From NCBI GenBank assembly GCA_003439945.1, contig QVRM01006096.1, forward strand, positions 1 through 64,000: 64,000 nucleotides of DNA, written 5' to 3'. The notes under the pieces are model-generated. The model was not told the DNA's origin and made no database searches. It worked only from the letters and a program-made list of their open reading frames with translations. Of this stretch, positions 33,641-44,985 are shown piece after piece (the first letter of the stretch is position 1; every line of letters starts with the position of its first letter). The DNA comes from Dermanyssus gallinae. Its lineage: Eukaryota; Arthropoda; Arachnida; Mesostigmata; Dermanyssidae. A program made the position numbers and the translations under genes.

Positions 33641-33834
33641 TAATGTTTTTAATTCTAGCCAAACTTTAAATCTCCAAAGCTGCTCGGTCGTGGGGTAGCA
33701 CACGCGAACATTTTCACACACACACTTGCCCTTATTACGGCATCACTCGGTTTGATAGGGTCATAAGGCACTCATGCTCGATTAAGTATGAGCTCAAACC
33801 GCTGTGCAAAGAAATGTTAACACGCTCCCAAGCA

Positions 33835-33970
33835 GCTTCGAGCGCAGAAGTAGCAAAGAGCAGAATTCTAATCACGTTCGAGTTGCGGCCAGAGTAGAGA
33901 CAACTCCACTCTCCACCAGAAATGGCTCAACTGAATCAAGAGCGGCTTCTCCAGCTAGAACGAGACGAAC
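33835..33970 (+). other. Possible Arg-rich helical repeat of a Helitron-type protein, decayed
   Basis: In two + frames the peptides SNHVRVAARVETTPLS and QERLLQLERDEHRQRVLP resemble the RVRxAARRAEETPEERAxRLE-type repeats seen at the N terminus of Helitron-related proteins in arthropods. One frameshift separates them. The match is to a low-complexity charged pattern, so this is weak. Confidence 0.25.
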
Positions 33971-34079
33971 ATCGTCAAAGGGTGCTGCCGCTAACATATG
34001 GACGAGATATGAAATAAAAAACAAGTTTGTAACCTGCGCCCAACCGAATTTGCGCAAATAATCAGGGCTGCTGCTGCGT

Positions 34080-36425
34080 GTAAGCACCGTATAGTATCAG
34101 TAACCTCTAAAACAATTGGCCGGCCAAAACCAATAACGAATATAACACTGGCAATTCGAGCACGTAAAATATGTTATGCTCGTAATGTAAACAATGAGAA
34201 AATGTCCCCGTAATTGCCAATTGAGGCCGTTAACACTAGAACCTGACCTAGCATAGCAAAGTACTATCGCTGAGAACAATATACAGAATCGTGTCAACTT
34301 AGGAGTGGTGTAAATATCTGTTATTAGATCATTGGCTTGAAGAAAAGCCATTTCCTTCCCCGCAGGATTCAATATCGGCGTCGGATTGCGTTACGAGTCG
34401 CAGACGGACTATTGCGGCAGTTTCAAAGCACTTCCTGATCCGTTGCGATATTTGCTGCTAATTAATCCATCACGGTGATTTATATACAATAGAGAAGATC
34501 GTATGCGGCTTAGTATGGGGACCTTGGGAATATGAGCCGATTTAAGTCTTTCGGTGTTACTCGGAGGAAGGGCGCAAAAATATACGATTCCGAAATCTTT
34601 CGAAATCTTGCCGTATAGCCTTAATAACAGGCGCTTCTAGTGTCAGTCAGATGTTAATTACGAGCATTTACTTGATTCTTAATTACATGTATAAACTCTG
34701 TACATGGATATGGAAGCATTAAAATTCAGCGACGTGCGGTTAAATCTATTTGACGACGTCTGGATTTGAAGTCTGCTGAGCACGAAACGTCTCAGCTAAT
34801 TAAAGGGTTGTTAAATGTAACTGGAAGCGGTTGTAAAAGAACATACGTGATATTCTATTCCATAACTAGAGGCGCTCTAGGGAAAAAACGTTAAAAAGTA
34901 AAGGAAGAAGCAACTAAAGTGGTTCGATACAAATTATGGCAGCCTTTACAAAATATGGCGTCTTGCCGGGGGTTGATTCTCTCTAGTGTTACATCTATAG
35001 CGTGAGCGTTTTTCATCTGAGTGTAAAGAATACCGGCAAAAGCTCTGCGGGATATCATTTTGCATCAAGAAGGGCTTCATTACTCTAGGCCTCGGGCAAC
35101 CACCCTAAAGTTGAGCTGTAAATGCCATTCGGTATTTATAGCCCAATTTTATTGGGCTTTCCACTTCCACCTTGCCCCTTTAGTGCAAAGTGGCAAAACT
35201 GATCTACCTAAATGCCAGGCATTATTTTAGAAAGAGTGAGGTGACATTTAGAACGAGAGAAGTGAGGTGCGCTCCTGACTCTACAGCTGAGCTTTCGCCT
35301 TAATAACTGTACAATTAGAATATCGTCGACTATTCAGATTCGTCTGGCACACAGGCCGGCACACCCAGCGCCACGATGCTACCGGATGTCTAAGGTTACG
35401 TGGGGGCCGCATTCAGCGGTTGCCTTCTGGCTGCAACACTGAGGGAGCACTTTAAAAGTATCACCCCTGAGAATGAGCGTCAGCTGGCTGATGATGGCCT
35501 TTATCACGATAATGTTCTTACGACGCTTCTCGACAGATAACGACGAAAGCGATCGCCTTTATCGACAACCTGACCCGCTGGCTCAGATCGGGCAGTATGG
35601 AACTCACAAAATGAAAAACAAATGACGAAACGAAGAGTCCCGCAAGCAGTCGCCACCATTTTTGATTTTGTAAGACGGTTGGCGCCATTCGTGCTTCGTG
35701 AAAAGGCGTGATACAGACTCGGTAGACGCAGCGTCTCTCAATTGGCATGACGAACTCGACAGCCAGGCAGTTTCTGAATAGTTTGGTGCTGGTTAAGTGA
35801 AGTCCAGACGCTGTCATCTATTCGTAGCAATGCGCGCACGTTAACGAGCCAGTCGCCGGTCCGGCTCCTTCAGGTCTTCAGTGAGGTGTTCGGCCTTATT
35901 GCGAGCAGTTGCTGTGACGCCGTACATGCAGACGCTGTATAAGGACGGAGCCTACCTCTGCCCCAGCTCGTTATGGCAAAGTCTCGCCTGGCTCCACTGG
36001 ATCGCCTCACGCCTAAGGACCTGCCGCTCTGCGACACAACCAGACATGGAAGGGCGGACCCCAGTGGCTGAGCTTGACTCGGGAGGAGGAGGCCCGTTTC
36101 GAGACCGCGATCCGATGTCGTTGACAAGCTTAGGGATGCCGTCTCCGAGAAACGGGCCCTGATCATGCCGGTGATTTGGATTAACCTGCGTGTGCATGTC
36201 AACAGATTCAGTGACAGTAGTTTTGTCGCTCATGTATTACATTACATATTGTTTATTTCGCAATAACTTTGCATTTCAAGATAGTACATAATTACAATAC
36301 AGTCGTCATTAAATTATTTTTGAACACTTCAGCGACCGTCCCACCGGACGTCGACTATTAATGTCGGTTGCCAAGTCAAGTGCACTTTTCGCAGTGCCAG
36401 ACTGGAAGCAGAACACCCTGAAAAT
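34080..36425. other. No gene recognised
   Basis: About 2.3 kb without a supportable gene. A perfect short palindrome, AGCCCAATTTTATTGGGCT, lies at about 35141-35159. Overlapping open frames on both strands at 35518-36233 are GC-richer and could be the left part (leader or LTR) of the Gypsy gag fragment that follows, but no LTR pair or primer-binding site could be identified. Confidence 0.35.
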
Positions 36426-36429
36426 GACG

Positions 36430-37130
36430 GCGGTACAAAACGCCGACCACAGGAGCCAAAGAGTGGCTTCGCGAAATTCAACGAACGGCCGACCTCAATG
36501 ACCACGACGACGAGCAAAGGGTGCGAGTGGCAACGCTGTCGCTGAAGAAGAAAACAGCCGCCGACTGGTACAACGCCATCCCGAGAGCGGCGAGACCCAC
36601 CACGTGAACCGACTTCCGCCGCGAGTTCCTGGCAAGAATCGGCACATTGGCCATTATCGCCGAAGAAAAACTGAAACAGCTATACCACGACCAAGAGACC
36701 CCATTCATCGCCCACCTTGAACAGGTACAGCGACTGTGCCGCGACATCGACCACGACATGGCAGACACTTCCATCATTCGCTGGTTCATACGAGCCATGC
36801 GAGCCGACTACAACACCTACATTCGTCTTCGCCGCGTTCAAAAGCGTACAAGTCGCCCGAGGGAAAAGCATAAGAATAGACGCAATTGAGCCGTTCGTCG
36901 TTCGTGCACCAGTGACCAGCGGACCGTCCACCTCACACCCACCGACCTCATCCGACATGACACCTCATTTTTTTGGCGAGCGCCACACCGCCGACGGCCC
37001 CCCTTTATTATGCAACTGGTGCCACTACCCAGGACACAAAATAGAAGAATGCAAGAACCGAAGCAGGTTCCCACGGCGCAAGAGTGCACCTCCACCACGT
37101 TGGACACCGCCCAATCGCTTCCGACAATGA
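36430..37130 (+). pseudogene. Gypsy-type LTR retrotransposon gag fragment
   Basis: The + strand reads as a capsid domain: EWLREIQRTADLNDHDDEQR, then AADWYNAIPRA, then FRREFLARIG, and later LEQVQRLCRDID and IIRWFIRAM. These follow the usual Gypsy Gag pattern. A TGA interrupts the frame near 36607 and a frameshift near 36820 moves it to the frame that carries a nucleocapsid zinc knuckle, CNWCHYPGHKIEEC (CX2CX4HX4C), at about 37012-37053. The gag is therefore disabled by at least two lesions. No protease or pol follows in this orientation; the pol fragments to its right are on the opposite strand. Confidence 0.8.
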
Positions 37131-37408
37131 CGAAGAAACCAACCGCAACACTACACCGGAACAGAATCCGCATAACCGTGGCAGGCGTGAGCGCTGTGAT
37201 GGCGCTGGTGAACTTGGAGCAGACATCTCCGCCAGCAGCGTGGCACACCGCAAGGTGACCTTCGCGCAGGGCGCACCACACACCCCCGCCGCCAACGGAA
37301 CACCAATGCAGACACGTGTTTTCTGCTGGCTGGTTGAGACATATATCGGTCGGTGAACGGGACGCTGTGGCCGTTGGACGTGGTCGGTTAGGACTGATTT
37401 GAATTGCG

Positions 37409-39145
37409 TCATGATGTGTATACAGTGGGCGGAATTCGCCCTCCCCCCCCCCCAATCTGAATTGGCTCGTCTCGAGCCAACCATGGTGTGTTATGAATTA
37501 GGAAACATTGCGTCCAAGCTGGGGGATGGTACGGTGATGTCAGGCGGTGGTCAACGTTGCACCTTTTGGTCACTTCACTGATGAGAGAGGATATGAACGT
37601 TTTCCCACGGTCACAAGTGAGCACTCTCGATGCACCATGTACTAGGATGATCTTATTCACCAGAAACATAGCTACTTGCTCTGTCGAGCCATTAGGTAAC
37701 GCGTCGGCGATCAAGAATTTGGTGAGATGGCACATTGCGGTCATTCTCTCTTTGTTGCCGGAGGCTGTTTCATTAAGTGATGCAAAGTCGATGCCAATGG
37801 TGTGAAACGTTTCGGTCTGTGTGTCCATATGCTGTAACATTTGGCGTTGGATGGGGTCAATCTTCCGTTGTTGGCAGGTTTTACAGGAGCGGACGTGTAG
37901 CGGTCGGTGTCTCTGTACGCATTCGACCAGTAGTACTTTTGTGTGATGATGTCCGAGAGTGGTTCAAAAAGCGAGATGGATCACTGTCGTACCCTCTGAC
38001 CCAAATTTTGACGGGCCACGGCACCTTCAGAAAATACCTACATCGTATAGGACGTGCTCCGTCTCCAGCATGCATACTCTGCGACTCAGGAGAAGAAGAC
38101 GACGTCAAACACACCTTCGAAGTATGCGCGAACAGGGCGGAGCTGGCGCGGCTCTTAGACCGGGAACTCCCGGTAACATGTGAACAAATGGCTCAGGCCC
38201 TCTTGCAAGACACTCAAAGCTGGCACATCATAACGGATTCTGCCGCGACGATTATTGAACAAAATGATTTGGTGCAGACCGCGATGTGCGCTTTGTTCAC
38301 GCAACCCTAAGGAAGAAGTAGGGGTTGAAGTAATATTAAAGAATGGTTACAGATCTTCGCCACTTCTTAAGGTCATTTAGGTCAGGAGGTTTTTAGTGGG
38401 TATTGTGCCAACAACATCGGCATCAAGTCCCACACTACCCGCTTTGGGTGTGCGTAAAGACATTTTCCCTCTCACCAAAAAAAAGTGCTTTTGTGTGATA
38501 CGGCCGGATGTTTTAGCCAGGCCCAGATGGCTGGCTTTGCGGTCCGTGTGTGCTGCTGCTGCTAATGCTTCTCGTTGGTACTCGCTTGGTAATACCCACA
38601 ATAATTCTTGGCCGCGGCCGGTGAAGTTGTACTTGTATAGTACGCCGTCTATTGTCTGGAATACGGTGGAGAGGGTCGATTGTTCAAGTAGTCGTTGCAG
38701 TGTTGGGTCGGAGCGTTGCTGGCGGGCCTGGTCGGTTATGAGGATGGACGAGTCTTCGGAGTGGTTTCTAGTCGGTGTCAGGATCGTTGGTTGGAAGTGG
38801 ATAACGGGACAGGCAGTCGGCATCGCGGTGTTTGCGGCCTTGTTCGTATACGATGTGAATATCGTGCTCTTGTAATTGTATTGCCCATCGAGCCAGGCGG
38901 CCGGCTAAGTGCCGGCTCGTCATGAGTCAGCACAGTGCGCGGTGGTCGGTGACTACACTTCTTTATGTTCTTTGAGAGATTGGCTCGTTGTAAACATGAC
39001 AAAATATCTTGCAGGCGTTGGTTGTGTTCGGTCAGCGTCCGGCCGAATGCGCATATGTCGTCGAGGTAGACAAGACACGAGGTCCATTTTCGGCCCCGGA
39101 GAACGGTGTACATCAGTCTTCATCACGTCAAATGTTGCTTCAACA
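37409..39145 (-). pseudogene. Gypsy-type pol remnant (RT, RNase H end, integrase), interrupted
   Basis: Reading leftward on the minus strand, an RT catalytic segment with CLVYLDDICAFGRT (about 39050-39090) comes first. It is joined by an internal deletion to the end of RNase H ([15 protein letters not shown] in a shifted frame, about 38870-38920). The integrase zinc-binding region (to about 38500) and integrase core (HTIGIDFASLN at about 37780-37800, TCDRGKTF at about 37630) follow. An R1-like retrotransposon splits the integrase between 37947 and 38485. Stops and frameshifts are present throughout. The orientation is opposite to the gag at 36430-37130, and the two meet near a poly(C) run at 37441. 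Confidence 0.8.
37948..38484 (+). mobile_element. 5'-truncated R1-like LINE inserted in the Gypsy integrase
   Basis: Open from the left insertion boundary to the stop at 38310. It encodes the C terminus of an R1-type ORF2: SYPLTQILTGHGTFRKYLHR, then the zinc knuckle CILCDSGEEDDVKHTFEVC. A 3' UTR of about 170 bases ends in an A8 run (38477-38484). The 15-bp sequence GTACTTTTGTGTGAT precedes the element (37933-37947) and recurs after it (38485-38499) with one mismatch, forming a target-site duplication. Across the duplication the integrase motif ITQK is found on both sides, which confirms a simple insertion. Confidence 0.88.
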
Positions 39146-39151
39146 GACTAC

Positions 39152-39456
39152 ATGGTTTTCCTTTAGGGATATAGGGAGGGAAACCTTGAAGAGATCAGAT
39201 TTGGGAGTGGGTATACGGGGCAAGGGAGTGGTTCAGGAGGTGGTTGTGTCATCGTGTTGGCCCAGTGTTCTACAACTTCGGTGGCCTGCATGTTGTGTAT
39301 GGTGTGTTTGCCGTCCAGCACCTCATGAGAGCATTTGGATCGGTTTTGGCTAAAAAGGTTTTGAGTGGTTGCGTAGTCTTGACGTCGCTGTTGCCTTTTA
39401 GATATTCGCGCTTCAGTGGAAGGTGTTTCTCTAAAGGCACGACGGACAGTGTGTGC
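39152..39456 (-). mobile_element. R2-like retrotransposon, internal fragment
   Basis: About 97% identical by eye to the segment 9470-9775 of the full-length element, upstream of its RT core. A three-base deletion lies near 39441. The right edge (5' in element sense) meets a TA tract at 39458-39475. The left edge joins Gypsy pol sequence directly. It lacks the 3' end that normal truncated copies keep, so a later deletion or recombination must have removed it. Confidence 0.85.
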
Positions 39457-39477
39457 AATATATATATATATATATAC

Positions 39478-39648
39478 TTTCTGGGCTGACTCTAAGCCAA
39501 GATTTACCGTCCATGGGACTGCTTTTCGCATTGCTTCATAGACGGACGCCTATAAGTACAAATATGCAACGGGGGGGCTCGAACCCGTGCACCTGTGTGT
39601 CTCCTCCGGTCGCGAGGCGCAGACGAAGGCACCACGCCACCGGGCTCT
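39478..39648 (-). mobile_element. SINE type A (tRNA-derived), copy on minus strand
   Basis: On the minus strand: head GAGCCCGGTGGCGTGG, core CGCGACCGGAGGAGACACA, B box GGGTTCGAGCCC, then a body ending GGCTTAGAGTCAGCCC. The copy at 48096-48283 has the same layout. A short TA tract lies at its tail side. The presence of near-identical dispersed copies argues against a tRNA gene. Confidence 0.85.
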
Positions 39649-39899
39649 ACAGCTTAGTATAAGACACGCAAACAGTGGCAACAACACGACAGCAACATTA
39701 ACAGTATTCTAAAAGTAGCTTTGAATGGTCACAGCGTGCGAGTTTCAAATCAACGCGCGTTTGCTGCCGTCTGCTGACGCTTCTTAATGCGTATGTACAT
39801 AGTATACCGTGTATGTATACACATGTATACACGATCATAACTAGCGGCGGCCCACTCACGCCCTCTAGCGCCACGGCTATAAGGCCATAGCAGATGCCT

Positions 39900-40700
39900 T
39901 GTTCATTGGCGGGCGGGCGCTTCGATAGCGGACGACAGAGCAGACGACATTAGCAACCGTTGTTGGTCATTGCTGCTGTTGTTGTTATTGTTGTCGTCGC
40001 TGCCGCTGCTGTTATAAATGGGCTAATCGAAAACAGATTGATGATGATGATGATCCGCCTGTTATTCTTCTCTCGCCGCCCGTCGGAGAAACACCAGCTT
40101 TTAGAACGCAACGGACGGCTGTTGCCGGCGACTGCCTATCGAGCGCTTGATTCTGTTGCCGTCGTCTGCAGCGTGTGCGCCGCTATTTCGGCCGCTGCTC
40201 GGTCTGGCACAAACACACAAAGACACACAAATGACTGGTCGTGTTTGAATGAGGATCGTGCGGAGCTGCGACTACACTCTCCGATGTAGTTTGTAGTTTT
40301 CGATGATATTTGAGTTTTGTTTTGAATTTGTTTGCATTCTAGCTCAGCTTCGAAAATAAAAAAAAGTCTGCCACCAAGTCTCTCACTGTGAATCGTCGAG
40401 TGTGACGTGACGCACAGCGTGTCTGTCTGTGCAGCTACATACAGATAGATATACATACATACATACGTTCATATATACGTGTATTTATATCTATGTATAT
40501 ACGTGACCGGTGTGTATTAATTACTGTGTACTGAGCGAGTGTCGTCGATGATGTGCCGCTGTTAGCTGCTCTGTGAGACTGAGAGTTGGTGTTGCGGTTG
40601 GTCTTGCCTGCTCTTGGCGAAAGTGTTTGTTGTTAACATCAGAGAAAGTGGAACAAGTACGATTGCTCGCAGCGAAAACGTCGACAGCGACCAAGGTATG
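39900..40700 (+). promoter_or_regulatory. GC-richer block; possible promoter or untranslated exon
   Basis: Compared with its AT-rich surroundings, this block is richer in CpG, CTG and GAT triplets. It ends at a good splice-donor-like sequence (CCAAGGTATGG at about 40691-40701), so it might be a 5' untranslated exon of a + strand gene such as the septin 12 kb away. No TATA box or transcript evidence is available; this is inference only. Confidence 0.2.
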
Positions 40701-40724
40701 GTTGACACAAATTGTAGCGACTAT

Positions 40725-40788
40725 ATTAATATATATACATAGATATGTACATAAGGCTGACATTTGTATTTAGGTATGCATGTCAAGC

Positions 40789-40829
<41 letters not shown>

Positions 40830-40868
40830 ATCACTTTAGTTCATTAACTGCAGTGTATATATAAGTAA

Positions 40869-40903
<35 letters not shown>

Positions 40904-41003
40904 CACTGCAGTTAATGAACTAAAGTGATTACATATATATATATATATTCGCTTGACATGCATACCTAAATACAAATGTCAACCTTATGTACATATCTAT
41001 GTA

Positions 41004-41012
<9 letters not shown>
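40725..41012. repeat. Near-perfect long palindrome (two ~130-bp arms)
   Basis: The left arm (about 40725-40868) and right arm (about 40890-41012) are reverse complements with one clear mismatch (GGCTGACATT against GGTTGACATT) plus TA-length differences. They include the unique blocks GTAATCACTTTAGTTCATTA and TTAGGTATGCATGTCAAGCG on the left and their complements on the right. A TA tract forms the centre. No coding potential, no terminal target duplication. It could be a foldback element, a recent inverted duplication or a long-read foldback artefact. Confidence 0.9.
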
Positions 41013-41041
<29 letters not shown>

Positions 41042-41269
41042 TAAGCATACACGTTGCTATTAGTGCGCCTATATTGAGTATCCGCAAGCCCCGAAGTTCA
41101 ATGGAAGCGTACTCGACGCTGTGCAACAGGTGTTGTTGTGCACAGTCTAAGGTATTTTGCTTTCGATAAATAGGCTCGTTGTTCAGTTCAACGTAACTTA
41201 TTTGCGAAATCAACGGTCAGTTCTGGCGGCAAGTCCTCCCCCCCCCGCCCACGGAAAACTGGTTTGCCG

Positions 41270-41308
<39 letters not shown>

Positions 41309-41431
41309 CATGCGTACATATACACAAGGTACTTCCAGTAAACAATGACATGTCTGTCACTGCAAATAACATAGTGTCTACTATAGGTCATCTTTATCGC
41401 CTAGCAACAAGGCGACGTAAACGACACAACA
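41013..41431. other. No gene recognised; TA tracts
   Basis: TA tracts at about 41013-41039 and 41273-41303 and a C-run near 41239-41248. No other supportable feature. Confidence 0.4.
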
Positions 41432-41433
41432 TA

Positions 41434-42728
41434 CAGTCCGCGAAAAAAAAGATACAGCCGCATTTTTATTTTATTTTAAACTTTTTTGTTTAGTTTTTGC
41501 CACATTACACGCATTTATTATAGCAAGTCGTGTAAAAACTACAGTGACACATGCTCATCGAGTAACAGCGGAGACTTCCATCGACATTTGGGGTCTCGGA
41601 TTACTTTGAAACGCCAGAGCTCCACATTTGACACAGCTGTACCGCAAAAAGATGATACAGCCACCAGCAAGATGCATGCTCTAGCGAGTGAATTGAGCGG
41701 AGTAACGACGTTTAGGCTAATTTCACGGCTCGACGGAAACAAAGGCAGATCTCCTACCAGAAGTTTTTTTTCTGTATTATTGTTGTCGATTGGGGCGGCG
41801 TTTTTCCCAAGTAGTGAACAACCTCCTGAATTTAGGTGAAAACTACGCCGTAAAAAGAGTTCCGGCCGAATGCCAAAATGCCATTTCGGAACGAAGCATA
41901 CGTGCAGTTCTGAAGAAAGCGTCGAAGAACTCTGCACTTTCGGCAAGAGCAATTGCAGCGGCAGCCGCTCGTGCAAACCAGCGTGCGAAATGTGCAAAAC
42001 CTCCTCTGGAAGACACCTTGGCTAAATAAAAAACACAATAGAAAACCACGATTGACCGCTGAGGGGATCTACTAGAAGAGCAATCGGCGCATTTTGAGCT
42101 GATGGGATGGCCCGACTTTGTTTTTCAACACGATAACGCCCCGATTCACACCGCCAGGCTGATCGGAAGCTGATCCGAGCAACGCCACATTGAGGTCCTA
42201 CGATGGCCTGCAGGCTCACCTGATCTTAATATCATCGAGAATGTGTGGGGCTGTTGGCGCGCCCGAAAGGATTACACAGACGAAAAACATTTTTCGAACC
42301 AGGTGTAGAACGAAACTAAGCAATTGTGAAGGCTTGGGGCGAACTCTCGCAGGACGTCATCCGAAACTTGTTCAACACTATACCAAACTGCATTTTTGAG
42401 GTTATCCGACTTGACGGGAAGTTCATTGAGTATTAAGTATAGCTGCTGGATGCAATTGATGTGTATTAAGTATAGTTTCTGGGTGCACTCGCTAAGACAT
42501 GCATCTTGCTAATGGCTGTATAATTTGTCGCGGTGTAGCTGTGCCAAATGTAGAGATCTCGTGTTTAAAGTTAAAACGTGTGTAAAGTAAACCGAGACCC
42601 CTCATGTCGATGGAAGTCTTCGTCGTTCCTCTATGAGCATGTATCACTGTACTCTTTACACGACTGGCTATAATACATGTGTGTAATGTGGCAAAAATGG
42701 GTGGCCGTATCCTTTTTTTCGCGGACTG
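41434..42728 (+). mobile_element. Tc1-type DNA transposon with dead transposase
   Basis: A 1295-bp element. It starts CAGTCCGCGAAAAAAA and ends with the complementary TTTTTTTCGCGGACTG, giving inverted repeats of about 28 bp. TA flanks both ends (41432-41433 and 42729-42730), as for TA target duplication. Inside, on the + strand, helix-turn-helix-like pieces (ERSIRAVLKKASKNSALS, about 41890-41940) and the catalytic block FVFQHDNAPIHTARLI (about 42118-42165) with SPDLNIIENVWG (about 42213-42250) show a Tc1/Tc3-like transposase. The first catalytic Asp region is missing or unreadable and many stops are present. Confidence 0.88.
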
Positions 42729-42730
42729 TA

Positions 42731-42793
42731 CATGCGGTATTTGCCTTCTAGACATTCATGTTACCATATCAGTGTAACAAATATACGAGCGAT

Positions 42794-42880
<87 letters not shown>

Positions 42881-43319
42881 GAGCGTACTCTCGTTTGATG
42901 ACATATGTTATTGGAGAGCACGAAATGCATTTCTTTTTTTTACTAACTTAAGCCAATACATACTCTTCCATGGCCCATATACCTATGCTTTGTAAATTAG
43001 TAGACATTTCAATATTGTGTGCATTTCTACCTCGAACATATACGTATAAGGCTTTATAAATAGGTGGAAGTTTCTGTGTCGCACGAATTATATATATATA
43101 TATATATATATAAGCAAATCGCCGAAGTGCCTAATGGCTTTAGTTTATAATTAATGACAATTGTGCCGATCCGATACGATAACAATGCACGAATGAAATA
43201 TTCATAAAAGCACGTATGCTTGAGAACTACGAACATAGTACACTGCCTGAGAACAAATAAATGCACCTCTTCGCCTCTGCGCTACTATGCGCAGATATAC
43301 TTTCTTGCTGCCGAAAGCT

Positions 43320-43414
<95 letters not shown>

Positions 43415-44047
43415 AAGGGTGTTTGCATGTATACACTCGTACGTAGGTCACAGGCGCATTTGCGTGGGCGCGTGGTTGTCAATCGGGTCGAGCTCTGATT
43501 TGTTCTCATGATTCGACGGGCGGGGTTCTTTGCTCTTTGGCCCTTTTTTGTTTACCGAGATGTGCGAAAGGATCTACAGCCTGGTCCGTCCGACGTCCTT
43601 CCCCGTCCCGGTCCCTATTTCGTCCTCCTTCCCCTTCATGCTGCTCCTGTTATCGCCATCACCGCTAGAGCTGCTGATCCAATCCGACTGTGCTGCGGCT
43701 TCCGAATAATTGAGTCGATTGACTGCTTCCAGCTAAGCTGGCTCAACTCATGCTACTGCCACTGCTGATGCTGCTGCTGCTGTATTCTCGTCGACAACGT
43801 CGTCGTCGTTGGCAGACGTAATGCAGTGACTATTTTTGCATATACTATGTGATTCTATAGATGGTCGAGCCCGGTGGCATGGGCGATTCGATTGACCGAA
43901 TGTAGACCGAAATACACATGGCACCATCTTTTAGACCAGAGGCACTTCGAGTGGCAGCATGCGTGGACATGCGCATTTATTTATATTTATTTTAGTATCA
44001 TAAGATGTCTAGTATTCCAGCAACAGTCCCCCCTTCTCTAATTCTCT
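42731..44047. other. No gene recognised; TA and GA repeats
   Basis: TA tracts at about 42798-42880, 43088-43112 and 43324-43390, the last continuing into a GA run to about 43410. At 43866 a 20-base match to the head of SINE type A (GAGCCCGGTGGCATGG) may be the trace of another copy. No gene is supportable. Confidence 0.4.
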
Positions 44048-44200
<153 letters not shown>

Positions 44201-44279
44201 GGATTTTAGTCGAGTATGTATACGCGCAGCAGGTTGTCGACGATTACCTAACGAGAAAGCAGAGCCCCGACATGCTACG

Positions 44280-44720
44280 ACACACTGAATGAAGGCGGCA
44301 CACCACTAGGAGAGAAAAGGGGCGCGCGCCTGAAGAGAGAGAGACAGATAGACCCACTCTGAGATCGCTGATGGGGGAGCGAGTGAGCGATATATCGAGA
44401 AACCGAGAGACATCTGGACTTCCCGCCGGCCGTTCCTTCCTTCTTCTCGCGTCAGCCTCATTTCCGTAGCCGTGGTTTCGTCGAGCCGCAGAGCAGTGAG
44501 CGGCACTGCTCTCTGCGTTGGTTCGTTGACGATGGCGAACTACACATTGAGTCAGCAGCAGCAGCAGCAGCGATAGTCGTCGGTCGTACGTCGTATGTAT
44601 GGCCAGTGTCGCAGCTGCATGAGCCCGAACTGAGTGGCGCCCGAACTAAACTTGCTATGCTGGCAAGCTGGCATGATGATGTCGAAATGTCTCGCCAGAA
44701 GCTAACGAAGCGAACGGGGC
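44280..44720 (+). promoter_or_regulatory. GC-rich block; possible promoter or untranslated exon
   Basis: A local island of CpG-containing, GA- and CAG-rich sequence between AT-rich regions. It could be a promoter or 5' untranslated exon for the septin downstream. No core promoter element is decisive. Inference from composition only. Confidence 0.2.
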
Positions 44721-44852
44721 TAAGACAGGAAACTATGGAGGCGTGGTAAACCTTTATTAAGAGCCTGGCGACTAGTAGCTTTTGCTAATAATGCCTCTCT
44801 GATGTACCCTGCTCCTGTACCCTGTACTGGAACGGGCAAGGATGGCGAACAC

Positions 44853-44985
44853 GTTGTTGTTGTTGCTGCTGCTGTTGTTGTTGTAGTTGCCGCTGCTGTT
44901 GTTGTAGTTGTTGCTGCTGCTGTTGTTGTTGTAGTTGCCGCTGCTGTTGTTGTAGTTGTTGCTGCTGTTGCTTTTGTTGTTGTCA
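44853..44985. repeat. GTT/GCT triplet minisatellite
   Basis: A unit of about 45 bases built of GTT, GCT and GTA/GCC triplets is repeated about 2.5 times. The open frames over it give only poly(Val/Ala) on one strand and Asn/Ser/Tyr runs on the other, so coding is unlikely. Confidence 0.9.

Noticed and set aside
34080..36425. LTR pair or primer-binding site for the Gypsy fragments
   Set aside because: No direct repeat or tRNA-complementary site could be found by eye on either side.
37936..38499. Apparent duplication of an integrase motif (ITQK) at 37.9 and 38.5 kb
   Set aside because: Explained by the target-site duplication of the R1-like insertion; one integrase was split in two.
40725..41012. 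A microRNA precursor
   Set aside because: Arms are about twice the usual length and mostly TA or unpaired-bulge free; without small-RNA data this cannot be claimed.
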